Part shown: one piece after another, positions 1 through 12,800 of the stretch | Layout: the number at the start of each line of letters is the position of its first letter | Position numbering within the stretch: the first letter of the stretch is position 1 | From: Caenorhabditis elegans | Lineage: Eukaryota > Nematoda > Chromadorea > Rhabditida > Rhabditidae | Assembly: GCF_000002985.6 (NCBI RefSeq) | Contig: NC_003283.11 | Span: forward strand, 6,200,001 to 6,264,000 | Length of the DNA stretch: 64,000 bases | Direction: 5' to 3' | Position numbers and translations under genes: made by a program | The notes under the pieces: model-generated | Seen by the model: only the letters and a program-made list of their open reading frames with translations | Told to the model about the DNA's origin: nothing | The model's database searches: none

Positions 1-2533
1 AAATTACTTTTCCTGTCCATCTGTCTTCTCCGAGATGGTTCTTTGCAGATACTGTCACATTTCCATTTGGTGCCTTTTGGAATTCAATTTCTGACGAATT
101 TTCCTCATCATTTCGAATTGTTACATTTTGATTGCTTCTCAACTCAAAGTTATTGAGCATCCACAGGAAGGTTGCAGGTGGAAGAGATGATGCCATGACT
201 CGGAGTTTCAAAGGTGATCCATCGAGAATTTTGAATACTGACTCACTGGGGTGAGCAGTGATTCTTGGAGCAAATAGAAGATGTTTTCCTTTTCCAGATG
301 GAGATAGTCTTTCTTCGCGTTTCTTCGGATTTAAAATATTGGCGAATGGATGCTCAACGGATTCCTTGACTTTTGGACTCGTAGCTTCGATAAATGGTTT
401 GATTGGATCAACCTCATCTTCTTCTTGCATTTCTTGAATTCTTCGAACAGTTTGCAGTGATGAATGGGATCCAACATCTTCTTCATGAGAACATGTAACG
501 GTCACTGCTGATTCTACAATATCGGGTGGTTCAGATCCAGCTCCATCTTTGACCTCTCCGATTCGTGTAACTTGCGTTGTAACAGAATCACTTCCAACAT
601 CATTTCTTGCGGTGACCTTATATTTTCCTTGTTTTACTGGTGGATGCAGAACAAGAGTTGATTTATTATGTTCATCAAGTAAAACAACACTTTGACTCTT
701 TTTCACTTCAAATCCGTTCACATGCCAAGCGAATTCCGCTGCTGGAATTGCCTGCACGTCAACTGATAAGACTAATTTCTCTTCCGCGTTCACGGTTATG
801 ACGGATGGAAGAGTTGTGACAAATTTCGGTGGTTCTGGCAGGAAACGTCTTGAGGTTCCCGCTCTGGGAGGCTTTGGTGGTTGTGGATGGAATCTTGATT
901 CGACGATACTGGCTGCATCTGTAACAAAATTGCATGCATGGCAAAGAAAAGTTATTGGAAAAAAGACTTCAAAAGAAATCAGAAAAAGCACTCGGAACTA
1001 AGCCATGGCAATTATAAAAACGCTTCAAGAAAAATAACGATCGAGACTTACCAGTTCTCGTCTGTTGTTGGGTTTTCTTTTCCTCTCCAGTCATATTAGA
1101 AACCTCGATATGTGATTCAAGATGACGTACACCCCTTGGAACGCTGCTGGACCGTTGGGTATAATTCAACTCGAACATATTTACTGCTTGTCTAGAATTG
1201 CGACCGTTGTTTCCAAGAGCTCTCATGGAAGTTGTCATTGGGTCAAAGGCAGTGGTCGATGTTGTTAATGTAGATTCCTCCAGTTCAATGACTGAAAAAA
1301 TGTTTTTGTTTTAATGGAAATGTATTTTGGAAGAAAGTTCTGTGTAGAGTTCATATTAATTTTTAAAGCAAACTTTGAACAAGTTTTTTTTTAAATTCAA
1401 TTTGGAATTTTTCCAATTTGCCATCAGTTCGTCTTTCTTGACACCCAAAAATTTTTTCATAAACTCCGAAATAAAAAAAACTTACCTTTTTGAATATCAA
1501 CATGTCCACAAGACATGGCGGATCCGTGTACATTCGATGCTACCACCTTGTACTCTCCAGCCACTGGAATTGAGAATCGGACGACGCTGCGATTGACGTC
1601 CGGTGAGAACATTTCGACTCCATGAATCGAATCTCTGTACTCTTTTCCATTGACAAACCAAGAGAATCTTGCTGGTGGATTAGCATCAACTTCAACATCG
1701 ATGATCACGTTGCTTCCTGCAGTGACGAACAAGTTGGGCACTTGGGTCAAGAATCGAGGAGCTTGATGGTAAGTTACGGAGTGTTGACGTTGGAGTCTCA
1801 TATCTTCCTTGGAAGATGATAAATGTTCACGATCGGCTGCAAATTTTCCATTGTTTCATTATTTTTTAAATAAAATTTGAAGAATACCGTTCACAGTTAT
1901 ATATCCATAACTTGTGCTCACTCCGGCCGGGTTTCGTGTCACACATTTGTAAACTCCTTGCTCTGGTCGGCTTACTTTCAGCCGGCTGATGTTTATACCA
2001 TGCCCAACTTGGAAACGATCCCGGTCCTGAAACGAAGTTGTTATACTTTTAAAAATATTTCTGCAACACTCACTTGAAGAACAGATTTCTCATTGTAAAA
2101 CCATTCGAAGATAGCAGGCGGATCACTTGCTACTTCCACCACCAAACTAATCGTGTCAGTTGAGTGAACTCGATAAGCTTTGATAACTTGAATGAACTTT
2201 GGTGGTGCTAATGCAACAAAGCTGGTGATTTCAGAGCTCCAATGTTCTTCTGTATATGACTGGGATTGGGAACCGATTGAACGGATGAGATGGGTTTCGG
2301 CGACTGTTGCGTGACCACTTGCACTTCTCATTACTGTCTCTCGGTCTGAAAATTGAATTTGTTTTTCGCTGCTAATAGTTTTATAGATTCGAAATGTATC
2401 AAATCTTACCAGTTGAATAACTCATTGATGGGCTCACTGGCTGGGAGATACTTCCTCCAACTGTTGTGTCAATGTTCAGATGACGTTGTTGAGTTGGTGG
2501 AAGGCCTCCTCCTTTCTTCTCGTTGCCCTCCAT
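1..2533 (-). CDS. ttn-1: Titin-like giant muscle protein, 5' end (partial)
   Basis: This is the N-terminal part of a giant immunoglobulin-domain muscle protein; the gene runs out of the window at base 1. Six exons on the minus strand join in frame: 2533-2410, 2345-2074, 2026-1888, 1836-1486, 1291-1052 and 918 leftward, about 681 codons here. The start is the ATG at 2533 (MEGNEKKGGG). A low-complexity leader precedes I-set Ig domains beginning with motifs such as APPKFIQV, APRFLTQVPNLF, PPKFVTTLPSV and APRITAHPSES, each with the core Trp (FEWFYN, FSWFVNG, FAWHVNG, FLWMLNN) and a Y-K-V-x-A-x-N strand. Unusually, many core cysteines of a canonical Ig fold are absent. TTN-1 is known as the worm twitchin/titin-class sarcomere protein. 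The family call is very secure; the symbol rests on the recalled N-terminus and on rme-1 lying next door. Confidence 0.93.
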
Positions 2534-4874
2534 GTTTGTGAGAGGGCCTCGTTTCGTTACCTTTCGATTCGTTTGATCTTATAACTAATTATTTGTTTTA
2601 CTACTTTGTTCTTCTTACTTTGTAGTCTGAAAACAATTTACTTATTTATCACTTTAAGCTCAATGGAACGACGGAAATGAATGAAGGACACCGAGAGAGA
2701 TAAGGAGACATGAGGGGACCTGTTGGCAGCAGCAACTACTAGAAGTTTAGCAGGAGCCACCAAAAGAGCAAGGGATTTGATGAGACAGAGACAAGAAGAG
2801 AGCGTTGTCTAAGGTGATTGATGAAGGGGTAAGGAGTGATGATGGGATGAGCGGGGGATCCCGGGGAGCCGAAGGACTTTGCCGCAACTCGGGTCATCCC
2901 CTCCCACGAGTTTTAAAAATGGGATTTGTTCGGAACAAAAGTTCAAGAGCTGTTTTACACAAATGGGCAATATGTCAATATTTCACAGTAAAATTTTCAA
3001 AACTTTTTATGTGAATTATCTTGGAATTGTATCATTCTTCGCAAACTTCCATAAATAACAAAAGAAGGATTCCACAAAGTTGACATGGTTCAGTTCAAAA
3101 TGTTGTAGTACAAAAAATTTTACGTGCCAAATTTTTAAAGACGGATTCAAAAACAATCGAATTGTGGAGGTGAGCATAGTTGACGTAATTTAATTTTTCG
3201 TACAATTTTATTTTTCTTAACTTTTATTTTCTTAATTTTATTTTTCTTAACTTTTTTTCTTAACATAAAACAAACAAATTGTGGAAGACTTGGTAGAATA
3301 TTTCCGAAAAAGACTTTCCTAGAATCAGTTTCTAAAAACTGTCACCTGATTCGATAAATATTTTTGAAGGCACTAAATCTTCACAACGAACAATTTTTAA
3401 GATCACTTTGGGAATCTGGTCGCAATAAAAATGTATTCCCAAATTTTGTAAAACTTGTAAATAGGTACACATTTTTTCAAACTTTAAATATTTCAGATTT
3501 TTCGGTTATTTTTCCATTTTGATTTTCAAGCTAATTTAACAGTTTTGGTATTAAAGATTTTTTGCTTCAAGTTTATAAATTTGAAAAATAAAAGAAAAAC
3601 GATTTGAAAATAGAATTTTTATATGCCGACAGTGTTATGAAACTTTTCAATGATTTTCATTACAAAATGAAAAGAACTTTTAGCTACTGAGCTTAACAAA
3701 AGAGAGAAAAAGATCGAGGAATCAGAAGCAATGAAGGAACGAAGAGTCCCCATAATTTGCAAATGTGATGGGTTTTGAAATGGAATAATCGTCGGAGAGG
3801 GTTGTTCCACACATGTTTTCTGTCCAAAGCATACATCGGACTGCAGACTTTCTTTACTATTTTCTACTGGAAATCTAGCTCATTTAGAAGAAGGAGAAAG
3901 GTGTTGCACTTAACTTCAGCTCAAAAATGTTCGAAGATCAGAACTACTAATCATCTTGAAGTCTCTATTGATTCAGAGATTTCGACAGGTAGCTAGAGTC
4001 TAGAGAACCATAGAAAAATCAATATAATTTTGAAATAGCTAGTCAAAATGAAGAATTTGCGCTCCGATCATCATCACTTTGCTTGAAGAAAAGAGAGGGT
4101 CCTAGATTTCAAGGTCCTTCATATTCCTGCGTCTTAGTTTCCATCATCTCATCGGGATCCCTTCATTGTAAATGTCGTCTTCCGCCGCAAAACTGAGATT
4201 CAATTCAATCTGATTTCTGGACACGTCTGCGTCTTTCGTGAAAATTCACGAATCCTCAAGAACCTTCCAACGAAGAGAGATCACTGGTGCCGTGGAGACG
4301 ACGGAGGTGTTGGGTTAACTGTGTAATACAACAAATGTGCTCCAAAGAGTTTCGCGGTGTCGAGGGGGGCGGCGGCAGCGGCTCTCGTGGGCTATCTGCA
4401 CACACAACACAGCAAACCGGGAGCTCATCAATAAATGAACGTGAACGTTGAGAACGACACAAGATCGAGAGAACATGTTGTGCAGAATTAGAGCCTAGCT
4501 GTCAAAAATGAGGTGACATAAGTAAATTCCAATGTGCAGGGTTTCCGTGTTTCTCTGAAACGCTTGGCAACTAAATTTTTATCCAGTGCGACGCCACTCC
4601 TGATTTCCTACAGGAGTTTTCATAGGTCGTTAAAGTTTTGATAAAAAGACACTGAAAACATTCAAAATAACTTTCCTGAGTATTCCGCTCAATTATATGG
4701 CAAACATCTTTCTGAAACCATTCACAATATTTTCACAAACATTTTTCAAGAATTCATTTACAAAAAAAAAGCATTTGCATTAAAATTTCAGCAGTTTTTT
4801 GTATATTATTAGTTAATCAAATAAAAAGTTAACATTCCGTGAGAAATATTAATGCAGCGGTATTAGATCCAAAA
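2534..4874. other. Intergenic, upstream of ttn-1
   Basis: No convincing exon was seen. It separates the ttn-1 start from the 3' end of the next minus-strand gene and presumably holds the ttn-1 promoter. The first 370 bases are purine-rich on the plus strand. Bases 3190-3270 are a T-rich stretch of repeated TTTTTCTTAA-like words. Two copies of CTGCGTCT lie at 4127-4134 and 4227-4234. Confidence 0.6.
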
Positions 4875-6134
4875 TTATCCTCCCTGGAACAGCTCATCAT
4901 CATCTTTTTCATCTTCAGAGTCATCAACCATATAACCGAACCAATTCTAAAATTTTAGGAGTTGTTTTTTTTTGTTTTACAATTAAAAAAAAACTTACAA
5001 GTACATACTCGAAACCTGACTTTCTCATCGATTTTTCCTCTTCTTTCCATGCTTTCCTTTCCACAATTTCTAGAATATTTTTAATCTGATCTGGCGACAT
5101 TTCCGTTGGTTTATAGATTTCCAATGCTTTTTCTTGACTTTTCAATGTCACATCGAATAGTTGCCATTCCAAAAATGGAAGCATTTTGCTGAATTTCTCT
5201 GGATACTCATAAATTGCTTTTGATAAAAAGTAGAGGAGCATGAAGAGAAGAGACGCAAATGTGAATGAAAATACAACATGGTAATATGATAAGTATACTG
5301 AACAAAGCTCCGGATTCCTGAAACACACTCCACCATCCACAATCCAGGCACAAATATATCCTGAATAACAATCAGAGTCCTTTCGGCATTTGGCTTCTTT
5401 AACGATTTTTTAAATGTAACCACAACTGTCAACGACACCCAAATAAGCAATTGTTTTGGAGACATTCGAACAATAGGCGAAATGAAATCCAGAGGGAATT
5501 GGATCTCCTGGCTCACACGAATAATTACTTGTGTAAAAGTGAGTTGGAGGTCGAAGCGGCTCGTTGGTAATGTAGTGAACTGAAATATTAATTTTTTTGG
5601 GCCAGTTCAATAAAAACTTACAATTCGGACAGCAATGCTCTGATTTGCAAATGCCGCCTGCATAATAGCAATCTGAATTAGTTTTACACTTAGGCTCTCC
5701 AAAAAGTGGTAGTCTTCTATCATAACATAATGACTGATTTCCCCCTTCTGTCTCCTGACAACATATTTCCTTTGGTGAGCAATATGCATTCAAATTCATT
5801 GAAGTTTGACATTCGTGTTGGTTCGAGCATCCAGTAGTTGGTTTCAATGGTGATCCAAATGGGCAATCTGAAAAAAATTCGGTGATAAATGTATTCCCAT
5901 TATTCTAAATTACTTACTTGGATCTTTGCGCTCTTTGTTCGAAGCAGTTGACTTTTTAGTAGTTCTTGGTTTTAAAGTTGTATGCGGCGTAGTTTTACTG
6001 GTAGAACTGACAGCAGGTCTTGTCGGTGACGATACTGGTAGAGAAGCTTGTGCAGGGGGTTTGAGGCTGGTTGTTTCCGGTGACAAGGATACGGTCAAAA
6101 CCGTCAGCGATAACAGTACACAGCCAAGTCTCAT
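4875..6134 (-). CDS. Cysteine-rich single-pass membrane protein
   Basis: Family not recognised. Model exons are 6134-5918, 5867-5622, 5579-5421, 5360-4999 and 4946-4875, giving 351 residues. The chosen start (MRLGCVLLSLTVLTVSLS) is a signal peptide; an ATG 13 codons upstream is in frame but weakens it. A Thr/Ser/Pro-rich stalk follows, then a Cys-rich ectodomain (KCKTNSDCYYAGGICKSEHC), one membrane helix (VVFSFTFASLLFMLLYFL) and a cytoplasmic tail ending in an acidic run (DDSEDEKDDDELFQGG). A type I topology is inferred. The oddity is a TAA at 5412-5410 in the otherwise continuous frame. I bridged it with a 60-base intron (5420-5361) that has a good TTATTCAG acceptor, but this removes a second KCxxxSDCY motif, so the exact splice is uncertain. 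Splice sites elsewhere are strong. Confidence 0.72.
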
Positions 6135-6857
6135 AACCAAAATAATATTGATAGTAAAAACATGAGTGAACACGTTTCAAAACAACATGTCATTGAAAAT
6201 CAATTTTAATGTTCACGGGAATTTTTTTCCAAAACAGTTTTACTCAAACATATTTTCCATTTGAAAGTTTGGGAAACTATCCCTGGCACGTTTTCACTGC
6301 ATTGGTCTTTCCAGTTGATTCAGCCAGAGTTGGAAAGCCTGTACTTTTTTCCCAACAACCGTTTCTACTGCTCAACTTGTAACCTCAAATTTGCCTAATT
6401 GACTCCGAAGCTTCAAAACTTGCTTTAAAGAACTTTGATGAAAATCGCTGCGGCGAAAGAATCATTGCGGAATTTTTGCCCCAGGGATCTAAATTTCCAA
6501 CCTACTCCACTGAACCAAATTTTTTCAAACTTCACCAATTTTTTTATTTTATTTTCACATGTCATTAAAACACTAAGAATTCAATACATGTATGAAAACT
6601 GCAAACACCAAAGTACGGTTTGGACTTGTAAGCAAAACACCGGTAGTCTCTTTGACTTATCATGTATTGTCATCCTATTTCGTCAGACGGTCTTGTAAGT
6701 TCACATTGACTTACTCTGCGTCTCTCATAGGACACATACTCCGCATCTTTCTCAATAGATCAAATATATTTTGTCATCACCTATTATTTAAACTGGTTGG
6801 TTTTTCACAATGTCACAACTAATTGAACTCTCCACTTATTGAACTTGACTTGAAATC
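6135..6857. promoter_or_regulatory. Divergent promoter region
   Basis: This is the shared upstream region of the minus-strand membrane protein and the plus-strand oxidoreductase. It contains a GATA-type site (TGATAAG on the minus strand, 6656-6662) and a CTGCGTCT word (6716-6723) about 135 bases before the oxidoreductase ATG. Function is inferred from position only. Confidence 0.5.
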
Positions 6858-8480
6858 ATGGTTCGTCGTTTCCCAACTGCTGCCCCTGAATCCTCTATTC
6901 TCGGTGAACATCTAAAGTTTCCAAGTGGGAAAATTGCTCAGAACCGTTTTTTGAAAGCCGCATTAACTGAAATGCTTTCAATATTTGATCCATCAACTCC
7001 AGGAGCCAATGGAGTTCCAACACAAGAGATTATCAATGTGTACGACAAATGGGGAAATGGACAGTTTGGAGTCATTCTCACAGGTAACGTGCAAGTCTCA
7101 CCTGTAAGTGTTTTACTGTTGATTTTAAAAATCACAATTTTTGTTTCAGGTCCATCTGGAAGCTCCAGGAAATGCAATGATTTTCAAAGAAGGTGAAACT
7201 CCAGCTCGTCGGGAAGCCTATAAAAAATGGGCAAATGTTACCAAACAAGACGGTGCTCTCGCGGTTGTCCAACTCTCTCATGGTGGTCGACAAACTCCAA
7301 TAACTGTAAATAAAACTCCGTTCTCTGCATCCGATGTTCAATTGGATAAGGAAGTTCGTTTTATTGGATTTGGAAAACCCGTCCCATTAACACCTGAACA
7401 AATTAAAACAGAAGTCATTGAACGTTTTGTTTATGCAGCGAAATATGCCTATGAAACTGGATTCGACGGAGTACAGCTTCATGGAGCTCACGGATACCTG
7501 TTGGCTCAATTCACATCGCCCACTACTAATAAGAGAACCGATCATTATGGTGGCTCAGTTTCAAATAGACAACGAATTGTTCTGGAAATATTTGATGCAA
7601 TTAGAAAAGAAATTCCAGCTTCTACAGGTTTTTTGATTGGGTTGAAGACCAATTCAGTTGAATTTCAATCAGAGGGAACAACTGTGGATGATGCTATTGA
7701 AATGTGCAGGGCTTATGAAAATATTGGATTTGACTTTGTTGAATTGTCCGGTGGAACTTATGAACAACTGGCATTCCAGCATCTCAAAGAATCTACAAAA
7801 CGAAGAGAGGCATTCTTCCTGGAATTCGCTGAAAAGGTAAGGACATCAGCATTGAAAGTAGATAGTCCCACTGAACCTTTTGAACAATTTCTGATAATAT
7901 TTTAGTATTTTTCTGAGAGTTTTAAATTTAACTAATTGTAAGTTTTAATTGTTTTTAATTGGACATTATAGGGGCATACATATACTCTACCCCTAAATAA
8001 CTTCTTTCTCGGTTCCGTGCGGTACTAATTTTTATCATGTTTTTTTTTCAGATTCGCCCAGTTTTCAAAAACACAGTTGTCTACTTGACTGGAGGTTTCC
8101 GTACAGTTAACGCAATGGTTGAAGCTATCAAATCCGGAGCCACACAAGGAATTGGTTTGGGTAGACCGATTACTGCGGAGCCAGATCTCCCAAAGAAAAT
8201 TCTGCAAAAGTTGGCCCCTTCAGCTGTCTTCGATGCAATTGATCAAAGTGAATTTGTCCTCTCACTTCTTGCGAGCAACACTCAAATTGAACAAATGGGA
8301 CGGAACTCGCTGAAAGAAGCAAACAATGATGTCACTTACGGACTCAGTGACTTCAGTGATGAAGATACTGTGAAAAGATTTGGAAAAGCAGTTGAAGAAT
8401 TCGCCGAACTTTTGAAAATTCAAGCATCTCGAGGTGTCGCAATTCCAAATGTGATCACATTCGAAGGAGTGAAAGCATAA
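6858..8480 (+). CDS. Old Yellow Enzyme-type NAD(P)H:flavin oxidoreductase
   Basis: An FMN-dependent oxidoreductase of the OYE / NADH:flavin oxidoreductase family, which reduces activated alkenes in small molecules; the physiological substrate is unknown. Three exons (6858-7103, 7150-7836, 8052-8480) join in phase 0 and encode 453 residues. Visible family marks are the N-terminal barrel entry (LKFPSGKIAQNRFLKAAL), the active-site strand with paired histidines (DGVQLHGAHGYLLAQF), the signature NKRTDHYGGSVSNRQR, and the late phosphate-binding strand with GGF and GIGLGRP. Roughly 100 residues follow the barrel, longer than the classical enzyme. It has no signal peptide, so it is probably cytosolic. 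AATAAA at 8512-8517 is a close poly(A) signal. Several paralogues exist in worms, so no symbol is given. Confidence 0.93.
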
Positions 8481-8511
8481 ATTATGCATGTTTTTAATCT
8501 GTTTTTTTCAA

Positions 8512-8517
8512 AATAAA
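8512..8517 (+). promoter_or_regulatory. Poly(A) signal of the OYE-type gene
   Basis: AATAAA 31 bases after the stop codon. Confidence 0.75.
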
Positions 8518-8539
8518 TTTGTAGCGAGATACATAAATG

Positions 8540-9876
8540 TAAATAAATTATTGTTGATTTACTTGTTTCATACATCCATCATTTTTCATAAATCTGTCGA
8601 AGTTTCAGGTTAGGATTTATTTTCTTGTGTAAGGTGGGGAAATAATCTGGAATTCTTTTAGAAGAAACTGTCAAAAAAACCGTAAACTCGAAATTATTTG
8701 ATTGAATCATAGAGCCATTCTACGGGAATATTGAATGAAACACAATTGATCAATGCATTGAAAAAATCCAATATTACGTCAATAGGATTTACATAAACAG
8801 CGTACAATTGACACTATCATCTACTGAAAAAACGAAGTTAAAACCTTCAAAAGTTTCCATTCACGACTGTCATTATTGTATAAAATGTATAATTTTTTCC
8901 GTACTGTTCCACGAGCTAATCGAAATGAAATTACGTTCTATCCAGATTATGAAGGTGAGAAATGACGTAGCTGTGCAAAATTTTTGAAGCTCTAATTTTG
9001 TTTGAAAATAATTGAAAGAGTTTTGATAATAGAGTTTTTTCTGAATTTTAACACCTACGCAACTATGATTTTGTCCATAATATTGGGAAAAATGTATACG
9101 AAATATGGGAATCCGCATCGATTTTTGTTTTGTTCGTTTGTGTGCCGCTTTTCGGAAGGCAGCCACATTTATGTTCAAACATTGACCGTTTTGTCGACGG
9201 GGATATCAAAATTGTTGGATTTCTTATAGTTTGTAGCAATATTTTATTTATTTTTAACAATATTTTGGTTAATTGTTTTTGTATTAATTTTATAATGATT
9301 AAGTTTTGGATTGATTCTTCTTGGTTTATCAGAAAGAAAGAAAACATCGTATGTTTGCGCATCCACTCAATTCAATGTTCGCTCACAAATGTGCCCATTT
9401 CTGTGCATTTGAAACGAATATTTTTGAACTACATATATAATTACTCGTAGAGCTCATTAAAGTTTTCAAGTGTACCACTTTTGGATATAATTCTTTGGGT
9501 GATAAAATTCACCTCGAACATTCAACCTTGGCACAAAAAATTCCTGAATTCACCTGATTTAATTAATTCATATCATTTTTTGTGATTTTTTATTAGGCCA
9601 CGTTGCACAACTTTTTATGTGTATTGCTTAAGCACAACAAAAAATTTACACATCGTTTTATAATCAACTTTTAAAAATGTTGTTTTTCAGCTTTACATTC
9701 TAATCTTTGGTCATCTAAATTAACATTTTTCATTCAATGTGAATCATAATCTCTATTGAATCTCTCTTCTCACACTTGTTACATCCTATTTCATCAGAAA
9801 ATCAGCTCTTTTCAAATTGAATATTCTCCCGCTTACCTTTAAATGATCTATTAATTTTTGACTCCACTCAAAACCT
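8540..9876. other. Intergenic, upstream of rme-1
   Basis: AT-rich sequence between the oxidoreductase and the first rme-1 exon. Short open frames at 9002-9450 lack splice context or recognisable motifs. No gene is supported. It probably carries the distal rme-1 promoter. Confidence 0.55.
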
Positions 9877-12800
9877 ATGGGATGTCAACTTTGTCGACCA
9901 ACAGTAACAGACGAAGATATCGATAAAACTCTGGTTATATTCCGTAAGAAAAGCACCAATCCCTTTGAAAAAACTTCTGAGAGATTCTCTTCAACAAACC
10001 CATTCGGAGGTGAAATTGGTGAGTCATTTCCTATTTTTAATTCTATTTGTATTTCATCATGTTCTGGAATGTTTCCTCCTGTTATCATTGTTCTCCTTAT
10101 GCTTTTTTTTCTTTGCAAAGTGAATTGTCGCGAAATAAAAATTGATAACAAAAAAAGTGTGCGAAACTTGTCTCCGCCTCGCTTCTCTTCTTGACAGTTT
10201 TTTGCCTCGAAACTTGGAACATTTCATCGACTTTTTACTGGATCATTTCCTATTCCTCTTACAACAAAAGTATCGATGGAGTCTGTGAATAGTGAAGAAC
10301 ACAAAATAAACGAGGCACCCGCGCCACCCGTCATTGTCATTAATAGCTCCACGAAAGAAGAGCAGGAGGCAACACAAACCGACAGAATAGAAGGGCAAAT
10401 GAAGAAAATCGATTCGGTCTTTGATGAGCAGAATGTAGCGTCATTGGAAGGTGTCAATTCAAAAAATGAGGTGGGTATTTCGTTTTACTTTTGATTAATT
10501 TATTTTTGGTATACACAAATTTTCATAATGTTTACATTTTCTCTCCAACCCTGTCACATTTGGTTTTAATTTTGCGTTTTTGCAAAAGGTCGGCTTCCAC
10601 CAAAATGAAGCAGTAGCAAGAAATTTGTACTGTGCACTTTTAGGATTTTTTTTTCACCACTTTAAATAAATTGTAACGATTTTCAGATTTCCGGATCGGT
10701 ATCAAGTTCCAGTTTTGAGGAGCTGAACGCAGAGACTGAAGATTTATCAGAAAGAAGTGAAGTCGAAAAAGACGAAGATCTAGGGAGAGTTGTTGAAGAA
10801 CATAAAGAACCGGCACAAGTTCCAGTAGAATCGGAAACTCCGGAAACTTCTAAAAAAGAAATCCACCAAGAAGAAGAAATCTCTGAACTTGAGAAAGTTC
10901 CTGAAACAGTTGAAGAAGAAATTGAAGTCGTCAATACTTCCGTAGAAATTACTGAAGTAAAGAAGGAAGTGATCGAAGAAGTTAAGATCTCAGGCCTCAA
11001 AGAAGAAGAAACTCCGGTTCCAAAAATGAGAGCTCAGCAGCAAGTTCCAGTTGCTGCTGACAGGCCAATCAGGCGGCTTTCGATTGCAAGGGCATCTATG
11101 ATGACCCCAAAAGCATCACCTAAACTTGCAAAGTATATGGAGCCGGTTAGAGGTAGATTTGTAGATTTTTGTTCATATAATGTTTTATGCGTCTACTTTT
11201 CTGCACTTTTTTAAACAACTAGTTGGAGTAATGTGGCTATCAAATTTAGTATTTTTCCTGCCAAATCCCAATGTCGATCTGCGATCGCAGTTCGAAAGTT
11301 TAAAACAACCTTTCCCTATTAGTATTGCACCCCACTATTTGACTTTGACAGATTATATAGGCAGAGGTTTTTTTCTGAATCTGAAGATGACAGTGCATAT
11401 CAAAAAACCATTGCATCACTTTTCTTTGTTTTCATTCTGGAAAACGAAAGAACGCTTTTCAAAAGCATTTCCCAATGCCATTCCTTTTCTATTTGGAGTT
11501 TCTATCCTGCAGACACTTGCTATTCTTCCCACACAGTTCGATTTTCCATTGATTGAAAAAATTCCTGACAAATGGAACTTCAAACCTTTTTGCTTAAAGA
11601 GCTGCACTTTGCATTATTCTTTATCATTGTGAGCATCATTCGTTGACAGGTCACACTGATAAACATTTGGTCAGTGCCAATCAACGCATTTTCATACTCT
11701 CGCTATACAACTTTTCTTTCACATCCTCCCAGTACTGGAACACCATGTGCTCTGCTAACTTGTAAATAATTGTGTGCAAACTGTTTTATGTTTGCTCCGT
11801 TGAGAGGCAAAAGAGACAAGACCGCCCGTCATAGCGCGAGAACAAAACTTTTATAAGTATTACAAGAATTTTGACGTGACCAACTGATCGGTATCTGTTC
11901 TATTTTTTCGGGCATTTCGAAATGAGTAATCTTTTTGGTAAGTATGAACAGAAAATGATCATTTTTAGAAACTCTAACACCTAAATGGATAGCGTCCGAG
12001 TTTTTTGGAAAAGTTATAAAATTGATGATCAAGGTAAGGTTTTTAGGTTGTGAAACGGCAGACTTTTCAATCGCGTTATATTTTGATAATCTAGTTATGG
12101 CTTTCAAATCCAGAAGTTTCTGATAAAAGAACGAGAAAATCAAAAATTATTTTTAGCTCTACCTTCAAGTTTATATTTTTTGTATTTGACATTATATGAT
12201 TTTCAATTTCACCTCAATTTCACGAGATATTAATCAAACGCTTGAAAGCTTGAATTTCTTGAAAATTTTCTTGTAAATCATCTCATATTCTCGTTCAAAA
12301 GGCAAACGAAACATGGTTTCCAGGTTCTATATGGTGTATTTTTTTCAAACATTTCAAGCTTTCTAGCTCCAACGTTCTATTTATATTTTGAAATTTTGAT
12401 AAATTCTCCATTTTTTGAAAAATTCACACGGTCTAACGAGCTAATCATCATGCCGCAATCATCGCATCTTTCTTTTTCTTTTCTTCTTTTTTCTCTTCTT
12501 TTCGTTTCTTCCATCCCCCTACTCGAACAATTCAATGAAATAACAAATCGGTTACTTTATTTTGATTCAATTCTTTCCTCCTTCTACCAAATCGTCTCAA
12601 ACATCGTCCGCTTGCGGTTGTCTCATTTTTCTTGATGCATGACCCCTGTGGAATCGATAGTGCACAAGCAGTTGCTAGAGTTCAGTGCTCCGTTGAAAGA
12701 GAAAGCGAGAGCATTCACGTTATATAAACTCAAACTAAACTTTTCTCTTCCGGCCTGCTTTCAATTTTATTTCTTCCAAAGAATTTTTGAGTTGGGTCTC

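Noticed and set aside
9002-9450. Overlapping hydrophobic frames upstream of rme-1
   Set aside because: Looked like a receptor fragment, but the frames lack family motifs and splice sites and sit in AT-rich DNA.
11180-11632. 150-codon plus-strand open frame in an rme-1 intron
   Set aside because: Starts right after the 11152 donor. No acceptor gives a matching join, and the composition is Phe/Leu-rich noise.
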